Assembly (NCBI RefSeq): GCF_002117445.1 | Contig: NZ_CP019937.1 | Coordinates: forward strand, 1,303,501-1,367,500 | Length of the DNA stretch: 64,000 bases | Reading direction: 5' to 3' | DNA from: Ketogulonicigenium robustum | GTDB taxonomy: Bacteria; Pseudomonadota; Alphaproteobacteria; Rhodobacterales; Rhodobacteraceae | In this document: in pieces, positions 11,290 through 20,048 of the stretch | How the letters are laid out: every line of letters starts with the position of its first letter | How positions within the stretch are numbered: position 1 is the stretch's first letter | Program-made: the position numbers and the translations under genes | Notes under the pieces: generated by a model | What the model was told of the DNA's origin: nothing | The model's input: the letters and a program-made list of their open reading frames with translations, nothing else | Database searches by the model: none

Positions 11290-12110
11290 GCACGCACCCG
11301 ATGACAGGGCGCCCCACGCGCACCGCGCATATCCTTATCGCCACCGCGGTTGTTCTGACGTTAGCGCTGGTTGTGGCCCCGTTGGTCTATATCTTCAGCC
11401 GCGCCTTTGCTGATGGCTGGCAGGTCTACGCCAGCAACATCATGAACCCGATGACACTGCACGCTATCGGGCTGACCGCACTGGTTGCAGTCATAACGGT
11501 GCCGCTGAATATCGCGTTTGGCATTGCGGCCGCGTGGGCCATCGCCAAATTCCGATTTCCGGGGCGTGGGGTTCTGGTCACGATGATCGAGATTCCCTTC
11601 TCAATCTCGCCCATTATTGCGGGTATTGCTTACCTGTTTCTGTATGGGCGTTCGGGCCTGTTGGGGCCGTGGCTGCTGGAACATAACCTGCAGGTCATGT
11701 TCGCCCTGCCGGGCATCGTCCTTGTGACGATGTTCGTGACATCGCCTTTCGTTGCGCGCGAGATCTTGCCGCTGATGCAGGCGCAAGGTTCGGAACAGGA
11801 GCAAGCTGCGGTCACGTTGGGGGCCAGCGGGTGGCAGATTTTCCGCCGCGTGACGCTGCCCAACATCCGCTGGGCGCTACTTTACGGCGCGGTGCTGTGT
11901 ACCGCGCGCGCTGTGGGTGAATTCGGGGGCGTTTCGGTCGTCTCGGGCAATATTCGGGGTCAGACCAACACCCTGCCGCTGCATGTCGAGCTGCTGTTCA
12001 ACGACCTGAACACAACGGGCGCCTTTGCTGCCGCATCAACCCTGACCGTCATTGCACTGATCGCGCTGGTAGTGAAAGCGGCGCTGGAATCGCGCCGCCA
12101 AGCCCACTGA
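11286..12110 (+). CDS. cysW: Sulfate ABC transporter permease CysW
   Basis: A 274-residue membrane permease paralogous to CysT. It has an N-terminal helix after RTAHILIA, the EAA loop EQEQAAVTLGASGWQIFRRV and the family block CTARAVGEFGGVSVVSGNI. I chose ATG 11286, whose ATGA overlaps the cysT stop, over an in-frame upstream start that would lie deep in cysT. It is the last gene of the sulfate operon and meets the mscS-type gene tail-to-tail with no gap, so no dedicated terminator is visible. Confidence 0.95.
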   Translation: MSTHPMTGRPTRTAHILIATAVVLTLALVVAPLVYIFSRAFADGWQVYASNIMNPMTLHAIGLTALVAVITVPLNIAFGIAAAWAIAKFRFPGRGVLVTMIEIPFSISPIIAGIAYLFLYGRSGLLGPWLLEHNLQVMFALPGIVLVTMFVTSPFVAREILPLMQAQGSEQEQAAVTLGASGWQIFRRVTLPNIRWALLYGAVLCTARAVGEFGGVSVVSGNIRGQTNTLPLHVELLFNDLNTTGAFAAASTLTVIALIALVVKAALESRRQAH

Positions 12111-14513
12111 TCAGGTCGCCGCTGGCAGCGGAACCAGCCCGTTACGGGTCTGGATGCCTGCGGCGTTAAACCGCCGCGCGATATCGACGGTGATGTCCGA
12201 ACGCACCGTGCCGCCCGAATTGATGTCGCGCACAAGGGCCTTCACCTCGAAATTCATAGTGTCAGCCGCAAATCCGGTCATCAGAACAGCCGGCTTTGTC
12301 GATAGCAGCACCATCGGGTGCGCTTCGGCGGCGGCGCGCATAATGTCCATCACCTGCGTGGGGTCGGTACCGTAGGCGACAGTCGCCGCGACTGTAATGC
12401 GCCCGACCGCATTCCCCCGCGTCCAGTTGGTGACCGAGCCCGACACAAGCGTCGCATTCGGCACGATCACGTCGCTGCGGTCAAAAGTCTCGATCCGCGT
12501 CGAGCGGACCGACACCTCGCGCACATAACCCGAGACACCGCCAACCTCGATCCAGTCGCCCTGCCCAATCGCGCGACCGGCCAGCAGGATGATACCGGCG
12601 ACGAAGTTCTGGACCACGGTCTGCAGCCCAAAACCGATACCAACCGACAGCGCACCTGCAACCACGGCCAGACTGGAAAGGTTCAGGCCCGCCAGCGTAA
12701 ATGCCAGCAGCGCGGCCAGCGCCAAGCCGACATAGCGGATCGCCGACAGCATCGCGGTTTGCGCGCCTTTATCCAGCCGCGTGCGCGGCAAAACGGTGGT
12801 CGTCATCGTCGACTGCACCAGCCGCGTGATCATGTAACCCACAGCGAACACAACCAGAAATGTAAGAACGCCGCTGGGCGACAGCTGCACATCACCGACG
12901 GTGAAGCCCTCGCCCAGACGCGCGGCAAGCTCGCTCATATCCTCGACGCGCACCCCCCAAATCAGGGCGGCCACAGGTATCGCAGCGATCATCAGGGCAA
13001 TCGCGACCAATACCGGCCAAAGGGAATTCTGCGCCAGATCGCGCGAATGCAGAACAACAGCAAAGATGTCGAACACGAACCACTGCAGCGCTACCAGCGT
13101 TCCCAGCAGCAGTATCGTCATCACGGCGGGGTACAGCATCCATTCTGCGGCCCGGCCATAGCCAATCAACAGGGCAATCGGACCAAGGACAGCAATGACC
13201 TGCGCCATTTTGGCGACGAATCGTAGCATCAGCGACCACAAAAGCGTGCTGCGATTATCTTCGCCGTCGCCTGTGCCCTCGCGTTCCACCTGCGGAGCAT
13301 TGTCCAGCAATCGGCCATAACGGAACAGCGTCAGCGCCACGAAAAGCACCACCGGCAGGCTGAAAGCATTACGGACGGCGGCAGATGTGTCACCGGTTTC
13401 CATCATGGCCACCAACAAAATGCCCGCGGCCATGACGACACCCAGTTCACGCGTGAGCCGCTTGCCTCGGGCCCGAACCTCGGGGGTGAAATCGAAGGGA
13501 CGCGGGTTTGCACGGCTGTAAGCGAAAAAGCGTCCGCCGACCCAGCTAACCGCAACAATCAAACCACCCGCCATGGGCAGCGCGCCGATGACAAAAGCGG
13601 CGCGATAGCCGAACAAGCCGCTGGTTTGAAGTGCCCAAGTCAGCAGCAGCACACCAAAGAATTGCAGACCAGCCCGCGCGGCAGCCGACAAAAAACCCGT
13701 GACGTTGTCATATTCGGGGTATTTGTGCCCGATGCGCGCGCGCACGCGGCGGCTCGCGGGGCCCGCGCAGAACATCAGCGCCACGCCCAATACCGCGATC
13801 AAGATGACCGGGAACGCATGGGCGCGAAAGGTAGCCTGCCGCGACGCGCTTTGAAACGATAATTTAACCTCGGTCGCGAGTGCTTTGATACTAAATATGA
13901 ATTGCGAATAAGCCTCTGTCAGCGTTGCCGGGTCTAGCGGCGAGTCTGTTCGCGTCAGCAAGGCCGCATGCTGTTTCACCCGCAGCGTGCGATCGATCTC
14001 GGCAATCAACCCATCGGCCTGCGCGTAGGCTTCGCCAGCCAAGATCGCCGGTGCCTGCAAGATCGCCAGCTGCGACTGCAGCGCGGTCCGGCGCGACGTG
14101 ATGGCATTGGCTGCATCGGTGTTGGTCCCCAGCGCCGCGATCTGTGCAGTGACCGTTGCGATCCGTTCCGAATTCTGGTCGCGGGCGGGCGAAAACATAT
14201 CGCGCCATGTGACCAATTCCGACCGCATACGTTCCAGCGCAAACGTGGACGGCGACGGCAGGGCGACCAGCGCCTCGGCGTGGGCGGCGAATTCAGCCCA
14301 TCCGGCATAGTCGATGCCACTGAAAATACCAAAGGGAATACGTGCCGTATCAGCGGCGTCATCAGACGCCTGCGCGGCGTCGGCGGCTTCAGCATCAGCG
14401 TCAGCGGATTCGCTGGTTATCGCCTCTGCGGTCGCAGCTGTGTCCTGCGCGATAGCGGGCATCACCCATATTGCCAGCAGGGCGGCAAATATACCCGTCC
14501 GAAATGCGATCAT
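12111..14513 (-). CDS. Large MscS-family mechanosensitive channel with DUF3772-type N-terminus
   Basis: An 800-residue protein. A signal peptide (MIAFRTGIFAALLAIWVMPAIA) is followed by a periplasmic, mostly helical region (about 40-240) resembling DUF3772. About ten membrane helices come next, then the MscS pore and beta domain (LSVGIGFGLQTVVQNFVAGI, then GDWIEVGGVSGYVREVSVRS and ETFDRSDVIVPNA). Channels of this kind open under membrane tension and release osmolytes on hypo-osmotic shock. ATG 14513 was chosen because it overlaps the cysK stop as ATGA, whereas a longer upstream frame would run into cysK. It is probably co-transcribed with cysK. Confidence 0.9.
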   Translation of the reverse strand: MIAFRTGIFAALLAIWVMPAIAQDTAATAEAITSESADADAEAADAAQASDDAADTARIPFGIFSGIDYAGWAEFAAHAEALVALPSPSTFALERMRSELVTWRDMFSPARDQNSERIATVTAQIAALGTNTDAANAITSRRTALQSQLAILQAPAILAGEAYAQADGLIAEIDRTLRVKQHAALLTRTDSPLDPATLTEAYSQFIFSIKALATEVKLSFQSASRQATFRAHAFPVILIAVLGVALMFCAGPASRRVRARIGHKYPEYDNVTGFLSAAARAGLQFFGVLLLTWALQTSGLFGYRAAFVIGALPMAGGLIVAVSWVGGRFFAYSRANPRPFDFTPEVRARGKRLTRELGVVMAAGILLVAMMETGDTSAAVRNAFSLPVVLFVALTLFRYGRLLDNAPQVEREGTGDGEDNRSTLLWSLMLRFVAKMAQVIAVLGPIALLIGYGRAAEWMLYPAVMTILLLGTLVALQWFVFDIFAVVLHSRDLAQNSLWPVLVAIALMIAAIPVAALIWGVRVEDMSELAARLGEGFTVGDVQLSPSGVLTFLVVFAVGYMITRLVQSTMTTTVLPRTRLDKGAQTAMLSAIRYVGLALAALLAFTLAGLNLSSLAVVAGALSVGIGFGLQTVVQNFVAGIILLAGRAIGQGDWIEVGGVSGYVREVSVRSTRIETFDRSDVIVPNATLVSGSVTNWTRGNAVGRITVAATVAYGTDPTQVMDIMRAAAEAHPMVLLSTKPAVLMTGFAADTMNFEVKALVRDINSGGTVRSDITVDIARRFNAAGIQTRNGLVPLPAAT

Positions 14514-15538
14514 GCTACGACATCCGGCAACGCCGCTGCCTGGGCGTCCATCCACGCTGGGACAGGCAGATTTTTGGCCCGCAAAAAGTCAGGGTTGAAC
14601 AGTTTAGACTGATAGCGCGTCCCGCCGTCGCACAGCACCGTCACAATCGTATGCCCCGGCCCCAGCTCGCGCGCGAGGCGGATGGCCCCGCCGATGTTGA
14701 CCCCCGTCGAGCCGCCCACGCACAGCCCTTCGTTCTGGAGGAGGTCAAAAATCAGGGGCAAAGCCTCAGTATCGGACACGTTATAGGCGAAATCGGGGGT
14801 GAACCCTTCGAGGTTGCCGGTGACGCGGCCCTGCCCGATCCCTTCAGTGATCGAGTTGCCCTCGGACTTCATCTCGCCCGTACTATACCAACGGTAAAGG
14901 GCAGATCCGTCAGGATCGGCAAGGGCGATTTTCACACCTTTTTCCTGCAAGGCCAGTCCCGTCCCCGCCAAAGTGCCACCTGAGCCGACAGCCGCGACGA
15001 AACCGTCGACAGCGCCGCCCGTTTGGTCCCAAATCTCGGGTGCAGTCGTCTCGATGTGGGCCTGCCGGTTCGCGGTGTTATCGAACTGGTTCGCCCAAAT
15101 CACGCCCTTGGGGTCGGTTTTCGACAAAGCTTCGGCCAAGCGCTGCGAATAGCGCACGTAGTTGTTCGGGTTTGAAAAGGGCGCCGCGGGCACCAAAACC
15201 AGCTGCGCGCCCGCCAAGCGGATCATGTCCTTTTTCTCTTGGCTTTGTGTTTCGGGCATAACGATGACAGTCCGAAACCCCATCGACGCGCCTACCAGCG
15301 CCAAGCCGATACCGGTATTTCCGGCCGTCCCCTCGACAATCGTGCCGCCCGGCTGCAAATCGCCGCGCGCAATCGCGTCGCGGATGATGAACAGCGCGGC
15401 GCGGTCTTTGACCGATTGACCGGGGTTCATAAACTCGGCCTTACCCAAGATGATGCATCCCGTCGCCTCGGATGCGGCGCGCAGTTTGATCAGCGGCGTG
15501 TTTCCGACAGCGTCGGCGAGGTCTTGGCGGATTGTCAT
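14510..15538 (-). CDS. cysK: Cysteine synthase A (O-acetylserine sulfhydrylase)
   Basis: A 342-residue fold-type II PLP enzyme. The PLP lysine is Lys44 in NPGQSVKDRAA. The O-acetylserine loop EGTAGNTGIGLA and the phosphate-binding glycine loop GSGGTLAG are intact. It makes L-cysteine from O-acetyl-L-serine and sulfide. It is slightly longer than enterobacterial CysK, with a C-terminal tail (LFNPDFLRAKNLPVPAWM) common in alphaproteobacteria. A role as cystathionine beta-synthase is less likely. It lies just beyond the sulfate transporter on the opposite strand, making this a small sulfur-assimilation neighbourhood. Confidence 0.93.
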   Translation of the reverse strand: MTIRQDLADAVGNTPLIKLRAASEATGCIILGKAEFMNPGQSVKDRAALFIIRDAIARGDLQPGGTIVEGTAGNTGIGLALVGASMGFRTVIVMPETQSQEKKDMIRLAGAQLVLVPAAPFSNPNNYVRYSQRLAEALSKTDPKGVIWANQFDNTANRQAHIETTAPEIWDQTGGAVDGFVAAVGSGGTLAGTGLALQEKGVKIALADPDGSALYRWYSTGEMKSEGNSITEGIGQGRVTGNLEGFTPDFAYNVSDTEALPLIFDLLQNEGLCVGGSTGVNIGGAIRLARELGPGHTIVTVLCDGGTRYQSKLFNPDFLRAKNLPVPAWMDAQAAALPDVVA

Positions 15539-15572
15539 GGGGAAGGCCTTTTTATTGGGGCGTTCCCTTGAT

Positions 15573-16517
15573 TTAGGACTGGCCTGCCCCCGAAATCAAG
15601 CCGCGACGCAAACCTTCGCGGCGGCGGGCCAATTGCAGCAACAGCAACTGTAGTGGCCCCGCATTGATCTCGCCACTATCTACCGCGTCCAATGCCTGCA
15701 CGAAGGGCAGTATGTGCAGGCGCAAATCCTCGGCCTCCTCGGGTAAACCCCCAAAGGCGGGGTGGTGGTCGGGCAGATCGGTGATTGCTATGAAACAGTG
15801 GAAATATTCGCTACTCGCCCCCGGCGATGGGTAATACCCCCCAACATCCACCAGCGAGACAGTGGAAAGCTGCGCCTCCTCGATCAGCTCGCGGCGGGCG
15901 GCATCGGCAGGGGCCTCGCCTGCATCGACCAGCCCTGCGACGGGCTCGAGCAGCCAAGGCTGCGGGTCGGCGCGGCGCAGCGGGCCGGGGCGGATCTGCT
16001 CGACCAGCAGCACGCGATCAAGGCGCGGGTCGTAGGGCAGCATCAGCGCAGCATCGCCGACAACCAGCACATCACGCAACTGCGGCCCCGAATCGCTGCC
16101 GTCGAATCGCTTATAATCGACCGCGATCTGCGCCATCCGGTGAAAGCTGCCGACGAGCGGCGCCGCGTCGCGCCACCTGAAGTCATGCGCGGGCTGGCGG
16201 GTGATGCTGAGTGGGCGCTGACTGCCCTGCGCCAAGGCCTGTGCGGCAGCGCGGGCCAGCACACGCGGCATCATGGCAGGCAGGTCGGCTGGCCAACGGC
16301 CCAAGGCTAGCTCGCGCAAAGCTAAAGCCAGCGTGGCGGCATCGACGCGCGCGCCACTAACGCGCCCATCCACAATAGTACCGCCGGCGGCCGTCACAAA
16401 TTCATGAAGCCGCGCCGCGCCTGCGGGATCGGCTTGCAGCGTGTTTCCGTCGACCTGCCCGAAATAGCGCGCCACCTTGGGGTCGGCCCATGGCTCGGCC
16501 AGCAGAAAGCGTTCCAT
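15573..16517 (-). CDS. Nudix hydrolase, ADP-ribose pyrophosphatase-like, with an extra N-terminal region
   Basis: A 314-residue protein. The C-terminal part (about 160-300) is a Nudix domain with the box GLVDAGEAPADAARRELIEEAQL (split: GLVDAGEAPADAA, then RRELIEEAQL), followed by the GGYYPSPGASSEYFHCFIA segment typical of NudF/ADP-ribose pyrophosphatases. The first 150 residues form a domain I do not recognise. ATG 16517 overlaps the cfa stop by one base (TGATG), which suggests translational coupling. It probably hydrolyses ADP-ribose or a related nucleoside diphosphate sugar. Confidence 0.85.
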   Translation of the reverse strand: MERFLLAEPWADPKVARYFGQVDGNTLQADPAGAARLHEFVTAAGGTIVDGRVSGARVDAATLALALRELALGRWPADLPAMMPRVLARAAAQALAQGSQRPLSITRQPAHDFRWRDAAPLVGSFHRMAQIAVDYKRFDGSDSGPQLRDVLVVGDAALMLPYDPRLDRVLLVEQIRPGPLRRADPQPWLLEPVAGLVDAGEAPADAARRELIEEAQLSTVSLVDVGGYYPSPGASSEYFHCFIAITDLPDHHPAFGGLPEEAEDLRLHILPFVQALDAVDSGEINAGPLQLLLLQLARRREGLRRGLISGAGQS

Positions 16518-17725
16518 CAGGCTGGCTTCGTCATCGAGACTTGCATCACGTTGCAGCCGCCGCCGTGGAAGACCCCCGCGCAGCTGGTCAGGTAGAAGTC
16601 CCACATCCGCTTGAACCGGTCGTCGAAGCCCAGCTTCGCGATGGCTGGCCAAGCCTGCTCGAACCGTTCATACCAGCGCCGCAGCGTGATCGAGTAGCTT
16701 TCGCCGAATTCCTTTGCACCAGCGTAGGTCATACCCGCCGATGCGATCTGGCTTTGCATCACCGCGTGGCTGGGCAGCATGCCGCCCGGAAAGACATAAC
16801 GCTGAATGAAATCGACGCGGCTGCGGTAGTCGTCAAAGCGGTCATCGCGGATGGTGATGGCCTGCACGGTCGCCGTTTTGCCGGGCTTCAGGCAGTCGTT
16901 GATCTTGCCAAAGTAGGTGGGCCAATATTTCTCGCCTACCGCCTCGATCATCTCAATGCTGGCGATGCCGTCGTAACTGCCAGTTTCGTCACGGTAATCT
17001 TGCAGCTTGATGGTGACCTTATCGGTCAGACCTTGGCGGACCATCCGTTCCTGCGCGAAGTTGAATTGCTCTTGGCTGATGGTCAGGCAGGTGACGTTCA
17101 GGCCGCGCTCTTTTGCGGCGTATTCGGCGAAACCGCCCCAACCGCAGCCGATTTCCAACACATGATCGCCCGGTTGCGCGCCGATCAGATCGACCATCGA
17201 CTTATATTTGCGCGTCTGCGCGACCTCGAGGCTCTCTTGCGGGTTTTCGTAGATGGCGGACGAATAAGTCATCGTTTCGTCCAGCCACATGCTGTAGAAA
17301 TCATTCCCCAAATCATAGTGATACGAGATGTTCTTGCGCGCTTGCTTCTTGCTGTTCGACTGCAGCCAGAACCGGATCCGCTCAACCCACTGGGCCAGCG
17401 GCAAGCCGCGGAAGCTATCGAAGACAATCTCGAATTCGTCGTTGATAAGGTCAAAAAACGCCAGCAAATCCGGCGACGACCACTGGCCATCCAGATACGC
17501 CTCGGAAAAGCCAAGGTCGCCTTCGCGGATCAGGCGGGCGAAAACCTCGGGGTCGTGAATGTCGATGCGCGCAACATAGCCCGCGCCCGCGCCCTCGGCC
17601 CGAAAAACGCGGCCATCAGGCAGTGCCAGATCCAGCCGCCCGCGCGGCAGCTTTTGGGCAATGCCGAAGACCGATGAAAAATAGCGAGGCAGGTTCGACT
17701 GACCCTCTGTCGTCGTCAGGATCAT
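16517..17725 (-). CDS. cfa: Cyclopropane-fatty-acyl-phospholipid synthase family methyltransferase
   Basis: A 402-residue SAM-dependent enzyme. Class I methyltransferase motif I is VLEIGCGWGGFAEYAA, and the family blocks SYHYDLGNDFYSMWLD, MTYSSAIYE, YRDETGSYDGIASIEMIEAVGEKY (split: YRDETGSYDGIA, SIEMIEAVGEKY), YIFPGG-like YVFPGGMLPS and WYERFE follow. It adds a methylene bridge across double bonds of membrane phospholipid acyl chains. It is the first gene of a minus-strand run cfa-nudix-cysK-mscS. About 295 bases separate it from the divergent gene at 18021; that spacer is comparatively AT-rich and presumably holds both promoters. Confidence 0.93.
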   Translation of the reverse strand: MILTTTEGQSNLPRYFSSVFGIAQKLPRGRLDLALPDGRVFRAEGAGAGYVARIDIHDPEVFARLIREGDLGFSEAYLDGQWSSPDLLAFFDLINDEFEIVFDSFRGLPLAQWVERIRFWLQSNSKKQARKNISYHYDLGNDFYSMWLDETMTYSSAIYENPQESLEVAQTRKYKSMVDLIGAQPGDHVLEIGCGWGGFAEYAAKERGLNVTCLTISQEQFNFAQERMVRQGLTDKVTIKLQDYRDETGSYDGIASIEMIEAVGEKYWPTYFGKINDCLKPGKTATVQAITIRDDRFDDYRSRVDFIQRYVFPGGMLPSHAVMQSQIASAGMTYAGAKEFGESYSITLRRWYERFEQAWPAIAKLGFDDRFKRMWDFYLTSCAGVFHGGGCNVMQVSMTKPA

Positions 17726-18020
17726 AATGTGTTCTCCCTAAACCTTAGCGGCCCCGTTGGGGTCTGATCCGATCCGATTTCTTGGGCCAGATTATCCTGC
17801 GCGCGCGCAATGTCACGCGGACTATGGCTGATTTCGCACATTTAATGGCCCCCGCCTGTAAACAGCGCGCAACGGTTGGGCGAAATTTCGCATATAAATT
17901 AGGCACAAACCCGAAAAACACCGCCATCCGCAAAGTCATCTGCCCCACTGCAAACTTGCGCGGCAAGGCCAGTGGCGGCTAGGGTTGGCCCAGCACCCCC
18001 CGTCGTCAACGGAGATATGA

Positions 18021-19067
18021 ATGAAACTCGCTATGATCCTGGGCGCCGCTTCGTTTGCCGCGCTTGCAACTGCTGCCGCCGCGCAGGACCCCGAGCTGCT
18101 GGTCTACGACTATCCGGCGTTTGAAAACCCCGGTTTCCACCAGCCGTATATCGATAAATACGGCGTCGGCCCGACCTTCGCGTTTTTCGGTGATGAAGAA
18201 GAAGCCTTCCAGAAGCTGAATGCGGGCTTTCGTGCCGACATCACGCACATCTGCGCCGGCACCGTGCCGAAATTCACCGAAGGCGCCGCCAACCTGATCG
18301 AGCCGTGGGACACATCGCGCCTGACGTATTTTGCCGATCTGAACGCCGACCTGCTGGGCACCGATATGCAGGCGCAGGGCGATCTGTTCTTCTTGCCGAC
18401 TGACTTTGGCACCAGCGCCATCGCCTACAACCCCGACGAGGTTCCGGCCGAGGATGTCGCCTCGCTGAATGTATTCCTGAATCCGAAATACGCCGGCCGC
18501 ATGACCATTCCCGACAACGTGGATGATGCCTACGCCCTCGCCTATCTGGCGACCGGCGTCACCGATTGGACTGACGCGACCCCCGAACAATTCGAGGCCG
18601 CCTCCGCATGGCTGCGCGAGGCGCATGCCAATATGCGCACCTATTGGGTCGATCCGGCCGAGCTGGCGCAGCTGATGGCGACCGGCGAAATTCTGGTCGC
18701 CTGGGCATGGAACGAAACCTTCCCGACGATGGTCGCCGAAGGCCGCCCGATCGGCTTCCAACGCGAACCGGCCGAGGGCTCGTCCCTGTGGCTGTGCGGA
18801 TACCTGAACATGGCCAACGGCCCGGGGTCGGAAGACAAAGCGTATGACTATGTCAACGCCATGCAATCGCCCGAAACCACCAAGGCGCTGGTCGACGCGG
18901 GCTTTGCCCAAGCCAACGCCGTCGCCATGGAGAATATCTCGGAGGAAGAGCTGACCGCTGGCGGCATCGGCACGATCGACGCCCCCATACTGGCCCAGCT
19001 GCCGATGACCGTCGAACAGCGCGAGCTGCACGCCGAAACGTTCGAGATGATCAAAGCAGGGTTCTAA
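18021..19067 (+). CDS. Periplasmic binding protein of a spermidine/putrescine-type ABC transporter
   Basis: A 348-residue exported protein with signal peptide MKLAMILGAASFAALATAAAA. The mature protein resembles PotD/PotF: LLVYDYPAFENP, a DITHICAGTVPKF pocket segment, LFFLPTDFGTSAIAYNPDEV and FLNPKYAGRMTIPDNVDDAYALAYL (split: FLNPKYAGRMTIP, DNVDDAYALAYL). No permease or ATPase gene is adjacent, so its partners must be encoded elsewhere. The ligand, a polyamine or another small cation, cannot be read from sequence. A GGAG-containing ribosome site precedes the ATG and a terminator follows the stop. Confidence 0.85.
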   Translation: MKLAMILGAASFAALATAAAAQDPELLVYDYPAFENPGFHQPYIDKYGVGPTFAFFGDEEEAFQKLNAGFRADITHICAGTVPKFTEGAANLIEPWDTSRLTYFADLNADLLGTDMQAQGDLFFLPTDFGTSAIAYNPDEVPAEDVASLNVFLNPKYAGRMTIPDNVDDAYALAYLATGVTDWTDATPEQFEAASAWLREAHANMRTYWVDPAELAQLMATGEILVAWAWNETFPTMVAEGRPIGFQREPAEGSSLWLCGYLNMANGPGSEDKAYDYVNAMQSPETTKALVDAGFAQANAVAMENISEEELTAGGIGTIDAPILAQLPMTVEQRELHAETFEMIKAGF

Positions 19068-19087
19068 GCCGAACGAAATGACCTACG

Positions 19088-19115
19088 GGGCGGCAGCGCA
19101 ATCTGCCGCCCTTTT
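19088..19115 (+). terminator. Rho-independent terminator after the binding-protein gene
   Basis: GGGCGGCAG (19088-19096) and CTGCCGCCC (19103-19111) form a perfect 9-bp stem with a 6-base loop, followed by TTTT. Confidence 0.9.
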
Positions 19116-19119
19116 CGTA

Positions 19120-19148
19120 TTGAAATCGGCCCCGTTGCGGCCTATCTA
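19120..19148 (+). promoter_or_regulatory. Sigma-70 type promoter of ssrA
   Basis: TTGAAA (19120-19125), a 17-base spacer and TATCTA (19143-19148) form a strong promoter between the upstream terminator and the tmRNA gene. Transcription should start near 19155. Confidence 0.75.
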
Positions 19149-19154
19149 GGCGGT

Positions 19155-19480
19155 GTCCTTCGGGACTATGGGCATAAACGCGCTCGGAATAAGCGGATCG
19201 GACCCGGGGGCGGTACCCGGCGGCTCCACCATATCCTTATTGGGGGATCATGGGGCCGAAACAGGATCGACGAACGTGTAAAGGGGATGGCTTTGTCCCG
19301 GTGAGGTACCACCGTTATCGGTCCGTATTGTACAGTTGCCAATAACAACCGTGCTCCGGCAATGGCTCTGGCTGCTTAAGCAGTTCGAGTCGCCGAAACT
19401 AAGTCCTAACGCTTAGCCGCGTTAGGCGGGGTTCGCAGGTACCTGGCAACAGAAACCTGCACTTCCCCCCTTCCCCAATT
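19155..19480 (+). ncRNA. ssrA: Two-piece (circularly permuted) tmRNA
   Basis: The acceptor piece comes first and ends CGGCTCC-ACCA (19221-19231), with the T stem CCGGG/CCCGG at 19204-19208 and 19216-19220. The coding piece begins GGGGCCGAAACAGGATCGAC (from 19252). Its first seven bases pair with CGGCTCC with one G-U, rebuilding a tRNA-like acceptor stem. The tag reading frame begins at the GCC at 19338 and encodes ANNNRAPAMALAA followed by TAA, ending in the ALAA needed for ClpXP. The intervening loop (about 19232-19251) would be removed in processing. The tmRNA rescues stalled ribosomes and tags their products. Outer ends are approximate. Confidence 0.95.
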
Positions 19481-19563
19481 CGGCCCGCAGAACCCCAGTT
19501 CCCCCTTTCATCCGACGGGCAAATGGGGGTATCTTGCAGTAAATTTCTGGGGTGGAGGAAGAA

Positions 19564-20028
19564 GTGGCCCGCTCGATCGATTATGGTAAACTCATGCACC
19601 GCGCGATGCGGGGTTTGATTCAGGAAATACTGGGCGATGTGGCCCAAGGCGGCCTGCCGGGCGAGCATCACTTCTTCATCACATTCGACACGAACCACCC
19701 CGATGTCGAACTGGCGGATTGGCTGTTCGACCGCTACCCCGATGAGATGACGGTAGTGCTGCAGCACTGGTTCCAAAACCTTGATGTGACGGACGAAGGG
19801 TTCTCGGTGGTGCTGAACTTCGGCGACAACCCCGAACCGATCTATGTCCCCTATGACGCGATCCGCACCTTCGTCGACCCGTCGGTCGAGTTCGGCCTGC
19901 GTTTCGAGGCGCAAGAGGACGAGGAAGACGACGACGCCGAGGCGCCCATGGCCGAGATGCTCGAGCCGGAAGAAGATGGCCCCCGCCCGCAAGCCGAGAT
20001 TGTCAGCCTCGACCAATTCCGCCGTTAA
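19564..20028 (+). CDS. sspB: ClpXP adaptor SspB (alphaproteobacterial type)
   Basis: A 154-residue protein: an N-terminal SspB fold ([20 protein letters not shown], then [15 protein letters not shown] and [14 protein letters not shown]), a long acidic linker (about residues 115-140, [11 protein letters not shown]) and a C-terminal ClpX-binding tail rich in hydrophobic residues ([11 protein letters not shown]). SspB tethers ssrA-tagged proteins to ClpXP. I chose GTG 19564 because GGAGG lies about five bases upstream; an in-frame GTG at 19552 overlaps that site. It stands directly after ssrA, linking tag and adaptor genes. Confidence 0.92.
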   Translation: MARSIDYGKLMHRAMRGLIQEILGDVAQGGLPGEHHFFITFDTNHPDVELADWLFDRYPDEMTVVLQHWFQNLDVTDEGFSVVLNFGDNPEPIYVPYDAIRTFVDPSVEFGLRFEAQEDEEDDDAEAPMAEMLEPEEDGPRPQAEIVSLDQFRR

Positions 20029-20048
20029 GCGCCCTAGGATATTTGCAT

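Noticed and set aside
12318-13226. 302-codon plus-strand frame opposite the MscS-type gene
   Set aside because: The composition is typical of an antisense shadow (Arg/His/Gln-rich) and the opposite strand encodes an intact MscS domain.
17745-17982. Small overlapping frames on both strands between cfa and the binding-protein gene
   Set aside because: Neither has a convincing ribosome site or conserved motif; the region is better read as a divergent promoter spacer.
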